A DNA stretch of 64,000 nt from an uncultured Collinsella sp. (GTDB lineage: Bacteria; Actinomycetota; Coriobacteriia; Coriobacteriales; Coriobacteriaceae), in NCBI GenBank assembly GCA_900539035.1, contig UQAU01000009.1:1-64000 (forward strand), given 5' to 3'. The position numbers and the translations under genes are program-made. A model generated the notes under the pieces. That model saw nothing but the letters and a program-made list of their open reading frames with translations, was not told the DNA's origin and searched no databases. Each line of letters opens with the position of its first letter. Position 1 is the first letter of the stretch. Shown here one piece after another: positions 43,282 to 51,661 of this stretch.

Positions 43282-44073
43282 ATGCCCACACCTTCCACTG
43301 CACGCATGCATGACTTCGAGGTCGTCTCGAACCGGGAGATTGCCGACGGCGTCTTCTCGCTCGTCATCTCGGCCCCCAAGCTTGCAAGTGCGCTCAAGCC
43401 CGGTCAGTTTGTGAACATCGCCGTACCCGGTGATGCGTCCTCGCTGCTTCGCGTGCCCCTGAGCTACTACCGCGCCGACGCCGAGGCCGGCACCGTCGAG
43501 CTGTGGTACGCCGTCGTGGGCGACGATACCCGTCGTTTGTCACAGATGGGCCCTGGCTCCTCCTCTAACCTGCTGGGCCCCGGTGGCCGTGGCTGGATGG
43601 TACCCGAGGGCACCAGGAAGGCCCTGCTCGTCGCCGGTGGCATCGGCGTTCCGCCTGTGCTGTGTCTTGCCGGTATGCTTGCCGAGCAGAGTGTTGATGT
43701 GGACGTGTGCCTGGGCTTTGGCACCGCTTCCAAGGCCGTGGGCATCGACGAGTTCCGCGCGCTGGGCGCCACGGTTAACGTGTGCACCGACGATGGCACG
43801 CTGGGCACGCACGGTTTTTGCACCGACCCGGCAGCCGAGCTGCTCGGCGAGGGCGGCTACGACTACGTCGCCAGCTGCGGTCCCGCCGTCATGATGAAGA
43901 AAGTCGCCACCGCTGCCGCCGAGGCCGGTGCGTACTGCGAGGTGTCGCTCGAGCGCATGATGAGCTGTGGCTTTGGCGCCTGCAACACCTGCAATGTCGA
44001 GACGGTCGACGGTATGAAGGGTGCTTGCATGTGCGGCCCCGTGTTCGATGCTTCCAAGGTGGTGGTCTTCTAG
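43282..44073 (+). CDS. pyrK: Dihydroorotate dehydrogenase electron transfer subunit
   Basis: 263 aa. FAD and 2Fe-2S subunit passing electrons from PyrD to NAD. FAD/NAD-binding part has KPGQFVNIAV, RVPLSYY, and VAGGIGVPPV; the 2Fe-2S cysteines lie in MMSCGFGACNTC and GACMCGP. The ATG at 43282 follows GGGGGATTGGAG; a longer TTG start at 43246 is less likely. The stop overlaps the pyrD GTG by one base. Confidence 0.95.
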   Translation: MPTPSTARMHDFEVVSNREIADGVFSLVISAPKLASALKPGQFVNIAVPGDASSLLRVPLSYYRADAEAGTVELWYAVVGDDTRRLSQMGPGSSSNLLGPGGRGWMVPEGTRKALLVAGGIGVPPVLCLAGMLAEQSVDVDVCLGFGTASKAVGIDEFRALGATVNVCTDDGTLGTHGFCTDPAAELLGEGGYDYVASCGPAVMMKKVATAAAEAGAYCEVSLERMMSCGFGACNTCNVETVDGMKGACMCGPVFDASKVVVF

Positions 44074-44996
44074 TGGGTACCGTGAACATGGCCGTCGATT
44101 TCGGCGGCGTCAAGATGCAGAACCCCATCAACACCGCAGCCGGTACCTTTGGCTACGGTTGGCAGTTCCAGAACTTCTTTGATGTTTCCCAGCTGGGCGC
44201 CATCACCACCAAGGGTTGCGCTGCCGAGCCCTGGCCCGGCAACCCCGCGCCCCGCATGGCCGAGATCCCCGGCGGTATGATCAACTCCGTGGGCCTTCAG
44301 AACCCCGGCGTGGCCGCCTTTGCTCGCGAGTCCGGTCCGTGGCTCGAACAGCTGTCCAAGGACGGCTGCCAGGTCATCTGTCAGGTTGCCGGCCACTCCG
44401 TTGACGAGTTTGTCCGCGCACTCGAGATGTATGTCGAGCTGTGCCCCTGGGCTGCAGGCTACGAGATCAACGTGAGCTGCCCCAATATCGCCGCCGGTGG
44501 TGCCGCCATGGGCTCCACGCCCGAGGGCGCCTCTTCCGTTATGGCTGCCTGCCGCAAGGTGACCGATAAGCCGCTGTTCGTGAAGATGGCGCCGGTCAAC
44601 GTCGCCGAGATCGCCAAGGCCCTCGAGGCTGCCGGCGCCGACGGCCTTTCTGTCATCAACTCCATTCAGGGCATGGCTATCGACGTCCATACCCACAAGT
44701 CCCGCGTGGCCAAGCCCAAGGGCGGCCTTTCGGGCCCGCTGTGCCACCACATCGCCGTGCGCATGGTCTGGGAGGTTGCCCAGGCCGTCGATATCCCCAT
44801 CAACGGTGTCGGCGGTGTCATGACCGGCGAGGATGCGGCTGAGTTTATCCTGGCCGGTGCCACCTGCGTGTCGGTCGGCATGGCCAACTTCGTCGATCCG
44901 TGCGCTTCGCTCAAGATCGCGCATGAGCTCGAGGCCTGGGCCGAGTCCCAGGGCGTAAAGGACATCAACGAGCTGGTAGGTGCTTTCGAATGCTAG
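44073..44996 (+). CDS. pyrD: Dihydroorotate dehydrogenase catalytic subunit (class 1B)
   Basis: 307 aa from GTG 44073, with AAGGTGG upstream; GTG 44082 or ATG 44088 are possible instead. FMN barrel: NPINTAAGTFGYG, ITTKGCAAEPWPGNPAPRM, NSVGLQNPGV, and EINVSCPN with the catalytic Cys of class 1B. Pairing with PyrK means NAD-linked oxidation, suited to an anaerobe. Confidence 0.96.
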   Translation: MGTVNMAVDFGGVKMQNPINTAAGTFGYGWQFQNFFDVSQLGAITTKGCAAEPWPGNPAPRMAEIPGGMINSVGLQNPGVAAFARESGPWLEQLSKDGCQVICQVAGHSVDEFVRALEMYVELCPWAAGYEINVSCPNIAAGGAAMGSTPEGASSVMAACRKVTDKPLFVKMAPVNVAEIAKALEAAGADGLSVINSIQGMAIDVHTHKSRVAKPKGGLSGPLCHHIAVRMVWEVAQAVDIPINGVGGVMTGEDAAEFILAGATCVSVGMANFVDPCASLKIAHELEAWAESQGVKDINELVGAFEC

Positions 44997-45706
44997 AGAC
45001 CGATGCCCGCGACCGCGTAATCGTCGCCCTCGACTGCGATCGTGAGCGTGCGCTCGAGCTCGCCCACGAGCTTTCGGGCCATGCCGCCTGGCTCAAGGTT
45101 GGCATGACGCTCTATTACGCTGAGGGCCCCGAGATCGTCAAGACCTTTAAGGACCTGGGCTTTAAGGTCTTCCTTGACCTTAAGTTCCATGATATTCCGC
45201 ATCAGGTTCGCGGTGCCGCCCGCTCGGCCTCGCTTGCCGGTGCCGACCTGCTCTCGGTTCACGGCTTGGGTTCGGGCGCCATGCTCGCTGCCTGCCGCGA
45301 GGGTGCCGAGGAAGCGCGCGAGGACCGCGCCAAGCTCGTCGCCATCACCGTGCTCACGAGCATGAATCAGGATGCCTTGAGCGAGATTGGCATCGAATCG
45401 CCGGTGGCCGAGGAGGCCGCCCGCCTGGCAAAGCTCGCTCAGGCCAACGGCATCGATGGCATCGTGTGCTCGCCGATGGAGGCTCACGACATGCGTGAGC
45501 TGCTGGGTCCTGATGCCCTGATCGTGACTCCGGGTGTGCGTCCGGTGGGTGCCGCCTTAGGCGACCAATCCCGCGTGGCGACGCCTTCCCAGGCTATCGA
45601 GCGTGGCGCAAGCCACATTGTGGTGGGCCGTCCCATCACCGGTGCCGACGATCCGGTTGCCGCCTTTGACGCCATCGTCGCCGAGCTGGTCGAAAACGTC
45701 GCGTAA
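44990..45706 (+). CDS. pyrF: Orotidine 5'-phosphate decarboxylase
   Basis: 238 aa, ATG 44990 overlapping the pyrD stop by 7 bp. Makes UMP. Catalytic motif LDLKFHDIPHQV is intact, as is VTPGVRPVG. It closes the operon; pyrE and carAB needed for the whole pathway are not in the window. Confidence 0.97.
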   Translation: MLETDARDRVIVALDCDRERALELAHELSGHAAWLKVGMTLYYAEGPEIVKTFKDLGFKVFLDLKFHDIPHQVRGAARSASLAGADLLSVHGLGSGAMLAACREGAEEAREDRAKLVAITVLTSMNQDALSEIGIESPVAEEAARLAKLAQANGIDGIVCSPMEAHDMRELLGPDALIVTPGVRPVGAALGDQSRVATPSQAIERGASHIVVGRPITGADDPVAAFDAIVAELVENVA

Positions 45707-45751
45707 AAGATTCCCCTAAGTCACCACTTTTGGGTCTCATTAGCACAAAAT

Positions 45752-45809
45752 AGCCCCTGTGCCTGCGTAAACTTTCCCATCCTTTGTGTGGAATCGCAGG
45801 TCAGGGGCT
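45752..45809 (+). terminator. Long hairpin after pyrF, possible terminator
   Basis: AGCCCCTG pairs with CAGGGGCT and CCTGCG with CGCAGG around a large loop. The T-run is poor (TTAACTTT). Confidence 0.5.
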
Positions 45810-45828
45810 TAACTTTGGGCGCAGTATA

Positions 45829-45857
45829 TTGCACTTTTTGCGGGTATCGTCTAACCT
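45829..45857 (+). promoter_or_regulatory. Upstream promoter candidate for mihF
   Basis: TTGCAC, 17-bp spacer, TAACCT. A second candidate is the extended -10 TGCTAAAAT at 45893-45901. Confidence 0.4.
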
Positions 45858-45869
45858 ATGGAGCCGCGA

Positions 45870-45906
45870 TTGGGCATTTTGTACGTTCTACGTGCTAAAA
45901 TGCCAA
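45870..45906. promoter_or_regulatory. Imperfect palindrome overlapping the mihF proximal promoter
   Basis: TTGGGCATTTTGTACGT and ACGTGCTAAAATGCCAA are near-complementary arms around TCT. The right arm contains the extended -10 TGCTAAAAT, so a protein bound here would cover the promoter. Confidence 0.5.
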
Positions 45907-45945
45907 TTATTGAATCAGATATAACCCAACTTTTTGGAGGTACGA

Positions 45946-46254
45946 ATGGCACTCCCTCAGCTTACCGATGAGCAGCGCAAGCAGGCTCTTGAGAAGGCTG
46001 CTGCCGCACGTCACGCCCGCGCTGAGCTTCGCGAGCAGATCAAGAAGGGCGAGAAGTCCCTCGAGTCCGTGCTCAACTCCGATGACCCTATTGCTTCCCG
46101 CATGAAGGTTTCCACCCTCATCGAGTCTCTCCCTGGTTATGGCAAGGCCAAGGCCGCCAAGATCATGGAGGAGCTCGGTATCTCCGCTACCCGTCGCGTC
46201 CAGGGCCTCGGCGTCCGTCAGCGCGAGCAGCTCCTCGAGCAGCTGACCAAATAA
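45946..46254 (+). CDS. mihF: Integration host factor, actinobacterial type (mIHF)
   Basis: 102 aa from ATG 45946 after GGAGG. A small DNA-binding nucleoid protein unrelated to alpha/beta IHF. The core has the helix-two-turn-helix-like VSTLIESLPGYGKAKAAKIMEELGISATRRVQGLG. A basic, Ala-rich N-terminal helix precedes it. Its presence is a marker for Actinobacteria, and mihF-gmk-rpoZ is the typical order there. Confidence 0.93.
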   Translation: MALPQLTDEQRKQALEKAAAARHARAELREQIKKGEKSLESVLNSDDPIASRMKVSTLIESLPGYGKAKAAKIMEELGISATRRVQGLGVRQREQLLEQLTK

Positions 46255-46824
46255 GTGAGCGCTCAGGATTCCAAGCTCTTTGTGATTTCTGGACCGTCAG
46301 GCGCAGGCAAGGGTACGCTCGTCACTCGTGTGCGCGAGCGCCGCTCGAACCTGGGCCTGACGGTTTCGGCTACCACGCGAGCACCACGCAAAGGTGAGGT
46401 CGACGGCGTCAACTACTTTTTTCTGACGCGCGAGGAGTTCGACCGCCGCGTGGCAAACGGTGAGTTTGTTGAGTGGGCCGAGGTCCACGGTAACTGCTAC
46501 GGCACGTTGGTGAGCGAGGTTACATCCAAGCTTGCCTCGGGCTCGTCTCTGATTTTGGAGATCGATGTCCAGGGCGCCCTGCAGGTGAAGGAGCGTTTCC
46601 CCGAGGCCGTGCTGATCTTTATCAAGCCGCCTTCGCTTGAGGTGCTCCGCGAGCGTCTAGTCGGTCGCGGTACCGAGACGCCCGAGACGATTGAGCTGCG
46701 TATGGCAAACGCCGCCGATGAGCTTGCCCTTGCCGACCACTACGACGACGTCGTGGTTAATGACGATCTCGACCGCGCGACCGATGAGCTCGTTCGCGTT
46801 CTCGATATGCATGAAAGGATCTGA
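46255..46824 (+). CDS. gmk: Guanylate kinase
   Basis: 189 aa, GTG directly after the mihF stop, without a clear ribosome site, so probably coupled to mihF translation. Phosphorylates GMP to GDP. P-loop VISGPSGAGKGTLV near residue 10, TTRAPRKGEVDGVNYFF for GMP binding, and LEIDVQGALQVKE are typical. Confidence 0.96.
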   Translation: MSAQDSKLFVISGPSGAGKGTLVTRVRERRSNLGLTVSATTRAPRKGEVDGVNYFFLTREEFDRRVANGEFVEWAEVHGNCYGTLVSEVTSKLASGSSLILEIDVQGALQVKERFPEAVLIFIKPPSLEVLRERLVGRGTETPETIELRMANAADELALADHYDDVVVNDDLDRATDELVRVLDMHERI

Positions 46825-46829
46825 GGTCC

Positions 46830-47111
46830 GTGTCCGTTGTAAAGCCTTGCATTGACGATCTTCTGGAGAAGACCGATCACAACCGCTTCCTGCTCGCTTC
46901 GCTTGCCTCCAAGCGCGCCTGCGACATCAATAGCATGCTGCGTGGCCAGCACAACCGCGTGCTTGCCGTCCAGGATGTCGATGACATCACCATCGGGCTT
47001 TCCGGTGCCGATACCATCTCGATGGCTATGGACGAGATTGTCGACGGTGACATCTCTTACGATGAGGCCCGTTACGAGAAGGCGCTCGGCCACAAGGTTG
47101 CTGAAGCCTAA
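46830..47111 (+). CDS. rpoZ: RNA polymerase omega subunit
   Basis: 93 aa from GTG 46830. Helps fold and recruit the beta prime subunit. The conserved FLLASLASKRACDINSML fits the omega pattern and is followed by an acidic C-terminus. The gene sits directly after gmk, the normal neighbour, and thiI begins at the base after its stop. Confidence 0.92.
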   Translation: MSVVKPCIDDLLEKTDHNRFLLASLASKRACDINSMLRGQHNRVLAVQDVDDITIGLSGADTISMAMDEIVDGDISYDEARYEKALGHKVAEA

Positions 47112-48356
47112 ATGGCGGCTCGCGTCTGCCTGGTCCACTATCACGAGGTTGGACTGAAGGGCAAGAACCGCGCACATTTTGAGCATATCCTCATGGATAA
47201 CATCAAGGCGGCCTTGGCCGCCTTTTCCGTGAATGCCGTGTCTCGAATTTCCGGTTATATCCTCGTGACCTTTAACGAGCATCAGGCCGACGAGGCGGCG
47301 CGTGTCATTCGCACCGTTCCCGGCGTTGCTCGTGTGTCTTTGGCGTATCACACCAACCGCGACCCGCAGGAGTACTGCGCCGCCGCCGTGAAGGCGCTGC
47401 GCGAGTTTGGTTCCTTCGATTCGTTTAAGGTGCACGCCAAGCGCTCCAATACTGACTATGAGCTCACCTCGATTGACATCAATCGTCAGGTGGGCGAGGT
47501 GTTGTGCGAGGCGTTTCCTGATAAAAAGGTTCAGATGCACGATCCTGACGCTATGGTGCACGTACTGGTGGTCCAGGGTAGCGTCTACGTGTATGCGCGC
47601 TCCGAGCGCGGCGTGGGCGGTCTGCCGGTGGGTTCTGCCGGCAAGGTCGTGACGCTGCTGTCGTCGGGTATCGATTCTCCGGTGGCGACCTGGATGCTCG
47701 CGCGTCGCGGCGCGGTGTGCGTGCCGGTACATTTCTCCGGTCGTCCTCAGACAGCCGATACGAGCGAGTATTTGGTGCAGGACATCATCCGTGCGCTTGA
47801 GCCGGGTGTCCAGATCGGCCGCCTGTACGTGGTGCCGTTTGGCGACTGCCAGCGTGAGATTTCGGTCATCTGTCCCAGCAACCTGCGCGTGATCATGTAT
47901 CGCCGCATTATGTATTCGGTTGCCGAGCGCATTGCGCACATCGAGGGCGCCAAGGCCATCGTGACGGGCGAATCGCTTGGGCAGGTTGCCTCCCAAACGC
48001 TTGAGAATATCATGGCCGTCAACGAGGCCGTGAAGATCCCCGTGTTCCGCCCTCTCATCGGTTCGGACAAGCAGGAGATCATTGCGCGTGCCGAGGAGAT
48101 CGGTACGTTCGATATCTCGACTGAGGCCGCTCCCGACTGCTGCACGCTGTTTATGCCGCGCCGTCCCGAGACGCACGCTAAACTCGATGCCGTGCATGAG
48201 GCCTGGGAGTTGTTCGATCACGAGGAGATGATCGAGCGCCTGCTCAAGCAGACCGAGTACATCGACTTTGAGAGCAACACGTATAAGGCCCCTAAGACCT
48301 TAAAACGCAAACATTCGGAGCTTGCTCCGCGTGAGATTTACCAAGATCACGAGTAA
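47112..48356 (+). CDS. thiI: tRNA 4-thiouridine synthetase ThiI
   Basis: 414 aa. Adenylates tRNA U8 for sulfur insertion. N-terminal ferredoxin-like and THUMP domains (VHYHEVGLKGKNRAHFE) and the PP-loop SSGIDSPVATWML followed by ATP-binding segment GESLGQVASQTLENI. No C-terminal rhodanese domain, as in many Gram-positive ThiI proteins; DCCTLFMPRRP near the end is typical. Last gene before a terminator; no cysteine desulfurase partner adjacent. Confidence 0.95.
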   Translation: MAARVCLVHYHEVGLKGKNRAHFEHILMDNIKAALAAFSVNAVSRISGYILVTFNEHQADEAARVIRTVPGVARVSLAYHTNRDPQEYCAAAVKALREFGSFDSFKVHAKRSNTDYELTSIDINRQVGEVLCEAFPDKKVQMHDPDAMVHVLVVQGSVYVYARSERGVGGLPVGSAGKVVTLLSSGIDSPVATWMLARRGAVCVPVHFSGRPQTADTSEYLVQDIIRALEPGVQIGRLYVVPFGDCQREISVICPSNLRVIMYRRIMYSVAERIAHIEGAKAIVTGESLGQVASQTLENIMAVNEAVKIPVFRPLIGSDKQEIIARAEEIGTFDISTEAAPDCCTLFMPRRPETHAKLDAVHEAWELFDHEEMIERLLKQTEYIDFESNTYKAPKTLKRKHSELAPREIYQDHE

Positions 48357-48366
48357 TTTTGTGCAT

Positions 48367-48399
48367 AGACCGACGATGCGCCTGCATCGTCGGTCTTTT
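48367..48399 (+). terminator. Rho-independent terminator after thiI
   Basis: AGACCGACGATGC (48367-48379) pairs perfectly with GCATCGTCGGTCT (48384-48396), then TTT. Confidence 0.88.
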
Positions 48400-48474
48400 G
48401 CTATCTGGGCATTTTGCGGCTAAGTGTTCATTTGCTGACGTGTCCCTGAATAAATGGACAGATTTGTGCAAGGT

Positions 48475-48494
48475 TTTGGTCAGCTTTTGGTTTG
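48475..48494 (+). promoter_or_regulatory. 20-bp shared competence element, copy 2
   Basis: TTTGGTCAGCTTTTGGTTTG, identical to 19091-19110. Ends 75 bp before the comEA start codon, against 71 bp before yraN. The TTTTGGT half-site is repeated exactly with an 11-bp step. Confidence 0.7.
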
Positions 48495-48569
48495 ACCGCA
48501 AAAACCGGTTTTGGAGCGTGGCTGTTGCGGAACTCCTTTCCTGACACGATGGTGTTGGGAGGTTTTGCT

Positions 48570-49283
48570 ATGGCACAGCGCGAACAACACGAACGGGTCA
48601 AAAAGATGGACCGCTGGGCGGGCAAGCTGTTCGGTCATAAGGCAGTGGTGATGGCGATACTGGTCGTCATTGCGATGGCGAGCGGCTTGGCGATGGCGAA
48701 CCTTGGCGGCGGTACCGGCGGCGTGTCGTTTGAGCGCACTGATGGTTCGGGCTCGTTGGCGGAGCCAGGATCCGGCGATGCCTCGAGCGGAAAGACATCC
48801 GAAGATTCTTCGACTAAGGCTTCTGCCGCAGCAGAGGTCTATGTCGATGTCGATGGCGCCGTTGTGTCGCCCGGTGTATATCGTCTCAAGGACGGCGCGC
48901 GGGTGGCTCAGGCGATTGATGCCGCCGGCGGGCTGGCGCCCGAGGCAGACGTTACGGGTCTCAATCGGGCATCTAAGGTCGTCGATGGACAGAAGATTCA
49001 CGTTCCAACGGTAGGGGAGCAGCAGGCGTCCATTGCGGAAGCCGGTGTTGATGGTGGGACTTCCGCATCATCGGGCGTGAGTGGCGCAACAGGCCTAGTA
49101 AATATCAATACGGCAAGTGCGGCGGAGCTGCAGACGCTCTCTGGCATCGGCCCCTCCATGGCACAGTCGATTATCGATGAGCGGACAAAGAACGGTGCTT
49201 TTGCCTCGGTTGACGATCTGATGCGTGTGTCGGGAATCGGCGAGAAGAAGCTTGCCAAAATCAAAGATTACATCTGCGTATGA
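48570..49283 (+). CDS. comEA: Competence protein ComEA
   Basis: 237 aa; ATG 48570 has TGGGAGG 7 nt upstream. A short cytoplasmic N-terminus, one membrane helix (VVMAILVVIAMASGLAMA, about residues 27-45), then a linker, an SLBB domain (VYVDVDGAVVSPGVYRLKDGARVAQAIDAAGGL) and a C-terminal double helix-hairpin-helix DNA-binding part (NINTASAAELQTLSGIGPSMAQSIIDER). ComEA binds incoming double-stranded DNA at the cell surface. Stop overlaps comEC ATG by 4 bp. Confidence 0.94.
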   Translation: MAQREQHERVKKMDRWAGKLFGHKAVVMAILVVIAMASGLAMANLGGGTGGVSFERTDGSGSLAEPGSGDASSGKTSEDSSTKASAAAEVYVDVDGAVVSPGVYRLKDGARVAQAIDAAGGLAPEADVTGLNRASKVVDGQKIHVPTVGEQQASIAEAGVDGGTSASSGVSGATGLVNINTASAAELQTLSGIGPSMAQSIIDERTKNGAFASVDDLMRVSGIGEKKLAKIKDYICV

Positions 49284-51583
49284 GTGCGATCGAGCGCGAG
49301 CATGTGATGCCTCCGCGGCCCCTGATGCCGTGGACGATGGCCCTGTGTGCCGGCATGTGCATGAGCTGCGCCTTGGTGCTCAACGTGGCCGCCGATGCGC
49401 TGCTGTGGGGGCGGGCTTCGGCGGTCGGGCCGCTATGGGCCATTCCCGTTGCGGCGGCGGTATTCGTTGTGCTGGCTCAATCTTGTGCGCGGCTTGCCCG
49501 TTGGAAGCGGTGGCTGTATGCCGCGTCCGTCGGTCTCGTGGCGGGAGCGTTCGTCTCGGCGTGGTGGGCTGTGGACGCGCTAAGTGCCTCGAAGGCGCTT
49601 GACGGTCGAGCGGCAAGCAGCCTCGAGTTTGTCGTGCAGGGTGATCCATCCATAAACGACGACGTGTATTCCTATACCTGCGAGGCACGCGCGGACGGTA
49701 AGAACTTGGCAACGGTTCGCCTATCGTGTGACAGCGAGCTCAATGTTGGGGCGCACGTGCGTGTTATCGGTCGCGTTTCACGTTTTGAGAACGATGCGTA
49801 TGGACGATCGCGCGTGCTCCGAGGCGAGGTACGCAAGGTAAAAGCCGTTCGAGTTGTGTCGGTCGATGAGGGCTCTCCGGGGCCGCTGCCTCGGCTTCGA
49901 AATGGGCTGCTTGCGTCCATCGCGCCTGCGACCGACCCGGCGCGTGCGCTCATAGCCGGTGTCGTCTGCGGTCGTTCGGCCGAGCTGCGCGCCCAGCCGG
50001 CGGGCGACTGGTTTTCGGTGACGGGAACGGCGCATCTTATCGCCGTCTCGGGCAGCCATTTGGCTATCGTGGGGTTTTTAATCGAGGGTGTATTGCAAAA
50101 GACTCGGTGCTCACGTGGTCTTCAGCGGGCGATATTGGCGATAACGCTTGTGGGCTACGCTGCTTTTACGGGCGCGTCTCCCTCGGCCGTGCGCGCGTGC
50201 TGCATGGTGTTCACGACGCTTGTCGTAAACGGCGCGGGGCGTCGCCGGCACGGCGCATCGGCACTCTTCGCAACCATGTCCATCTTTGTGCTACTGCGGC
50301 CGACGGTGCTGTTCGAGATGGGCTTTCAGCTTTCATGTGCCAGCGTCTTTGCCATCCTGTGCTTTTGCCCGTACGCCACCTACGCTTTGGGTGAGCTTGG
50401 TGTGCCATCGGGTATTGCCAGTGTGCTTTCCGTCACACTGTGCTCGCAGTTGGCGACGCTCCCCATTACCATTCCTGCCTTCGGTACGTTCTCGCTCATT
50501 GCTCCGCTGGCAAATGCGGTCATCGGTCCGGTGGTGAGCGTACTGCTTGCTGTGTCCATCGTGCTGGTTCCCTTTTCGCTCGTGGCACCGTTGCGGACTT
50601 GGGCGCTCGTTGTGCCCATGATTGCCGCCCGTTGCGCGCTGTTCTTTGAGCAGCTGTTTGCCGCCGTGCCGGGTGCATCCGTGAGCGTGCCGCCCGATAG
50701 CATGTGGATTTACCTAGTGCCGTGTTTGCTGGCGGTTCTGCTTGTCTGGTGGCCGCGTCCCCGTGCACGTCCTATGGCGGTGGGGCTTGCATGCCTGGTG
50801 CTCTTGGCTGCGATTCCGTACGTCTACTGGGATCGATTCGCTCCGCCTTCGGTGACGGTGCTCGATGTGGGCCAGGCCGATGCGATTCTTATTCGCCAGG
50901 GCGGCGCAGTAGCGCTCGTCGACTGCGGACTCGACGAGCGCGTGGTGGCGGCGTTGGTCCGCAATAACGTGCACCATATCGATGCCGTCTTTGTGACGCA
51001 TTGGGATGAGGACCACTGGGGTGGTCTGCCTGCCGTGCTCGAACAGTTTTCGGTCGGAACGATTGCCGTGGCGGCGGATGCGCTGGAGGATGCTCCTGCC
51101 GAGGTATTGAACCGACCTGGCGTGGAGTATCGGCAGGTGCGCCGTGGGGATACGGTCGATATCGGCTCATTTTGCGCCCGCGTGATGTGGCCATTCGAGT
51201 CCGTGGATGGCGAGGGAAATGAGGATTCGCTTGTCCTGCTGCTCTCTTATGTTCAGGAAGGCAAGGGCCTGCGTATGCTCCTCACCGGTGATGCCGAGCT
51301 CGACCAAGAACGGGAATTCGTGCAGGAGGTGGGGGATATCGATGTCCTTAAACTTGGCCATCACGGCTCTAAGGTTTCAGTCGATGGTGAGTTGCTGGAC
51401 GTCCTGAAGCCCGAGCTTTCCCTCGCGAGCGCGGGCGAGGGGAATCGATACGGCCATCCGTCCGATGCCTGCATCGATGCCGTTAAGGAAGCGGGCGGCG
51501 TTTTCGCGTGCACTATCGAACACGGCGACATTACCGTCACGCCGACTGCGAATGGCTTTGCGATGCGATGCCAGCAACCGTGA
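49280..51583 (+). CDS. comEC: DNA uptake channel ComEC/Rec2
   Basis: 767 aa. N-terminal membrane helices and a DUF4131-like OB region, then the Competence domain with many helices (around residues 235-510; GTAHLIAVSGSHLAIVGFL is the family signature), then a C-terminal metallo-beta-lactamase domain with VTHWDEDHWGGLPAV (HxDxDH) and LKLGHHGSKVS. The last domain is thought to degrade one strand during uptake. Complete domain set, so uptake is probably functional. Together with dprA, comM and comEA in this window it suggests natural transformability. Confidence 0.95.
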   Translation: MSAIEREHVMPPRPLMPWTMALCAGMCMSCALVLNVAADALLWGRASAVGPLWAIPVAAAVFVVLAQSCARLARWKRWLYAASVGLVAGAFVSAWWAVDALSASKALDGRAASSLEFVVQGDPSINDDVYSYTCEARADGKNLATVRLSCDSELNVGAHVRVIGRVSRFENDAYGRSRVLRGEVRKVKAVRVVSVDEGSPGPLPRLRNGLLASIAPATDPARALIAGVVCGRSAELRAQPAGDWFSVTGTAHLIAVSGSHLAIVGFLIEGVLQKTRCSRGLQRAILAITLVGYAAFTGASPSAVRACCMVFTTLVVNGAGRRRHGASALFATMSIFVLLRPTVLFEMGFQLSCASVFAILCFCPYATYALGELGVPSGIASVLSVTLCSQLATLPITIPAFGTFSLIAPLANAVIGPVVSVLLAVSIVLVPFSLVAPLRTWALVVPMIAARCALFFEQLFAAVPGASVSVPPDSMWIYLVPCLLAVLLVWWPRPRARPMAVGLACLVLLAAIPYVYWDRFAPPSVTVLDVGQADAILIRQGGAVALVDCGLDERVVAALVRNNVHHIDAVFVTHWDEDHWGGLPAVLEQFSVGTIAVAADALEDAPAEVLNRPGVEYRQVRRGDTVDIGSFCARVMWPFESVDGEGNEDSLVLLLSYVQEGKGLRMLLTGDAELDQEREFVQEVGDIDVLKLGHHGSKVSVDGELLDVLKPELSLASAGEGNRYGHPSDACIDAVKEAGGVFACTIEHGDITVTPTANGFAMRCQQP

Positions 51584-51591
51584 CGACGTCG

Positions 51592-51621
51592 TTGGCGTGT
51601 GGTGGGCCCCTGGGCTAGAAT
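51592..51621 (+). promoter_or_regulatory. Candidate promoter of holA
   Basis: TTGGCG at 51592-51597 and TAGAAT at 51616-51621 with an 18-bp spacer, in the 78 bp between comEC and holA. Confidence 0.5.
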
Positions 51622-51661
51622 GGCACGGAGCGAATACGAAGGCCTGCGGGAGGGGAGCGCA

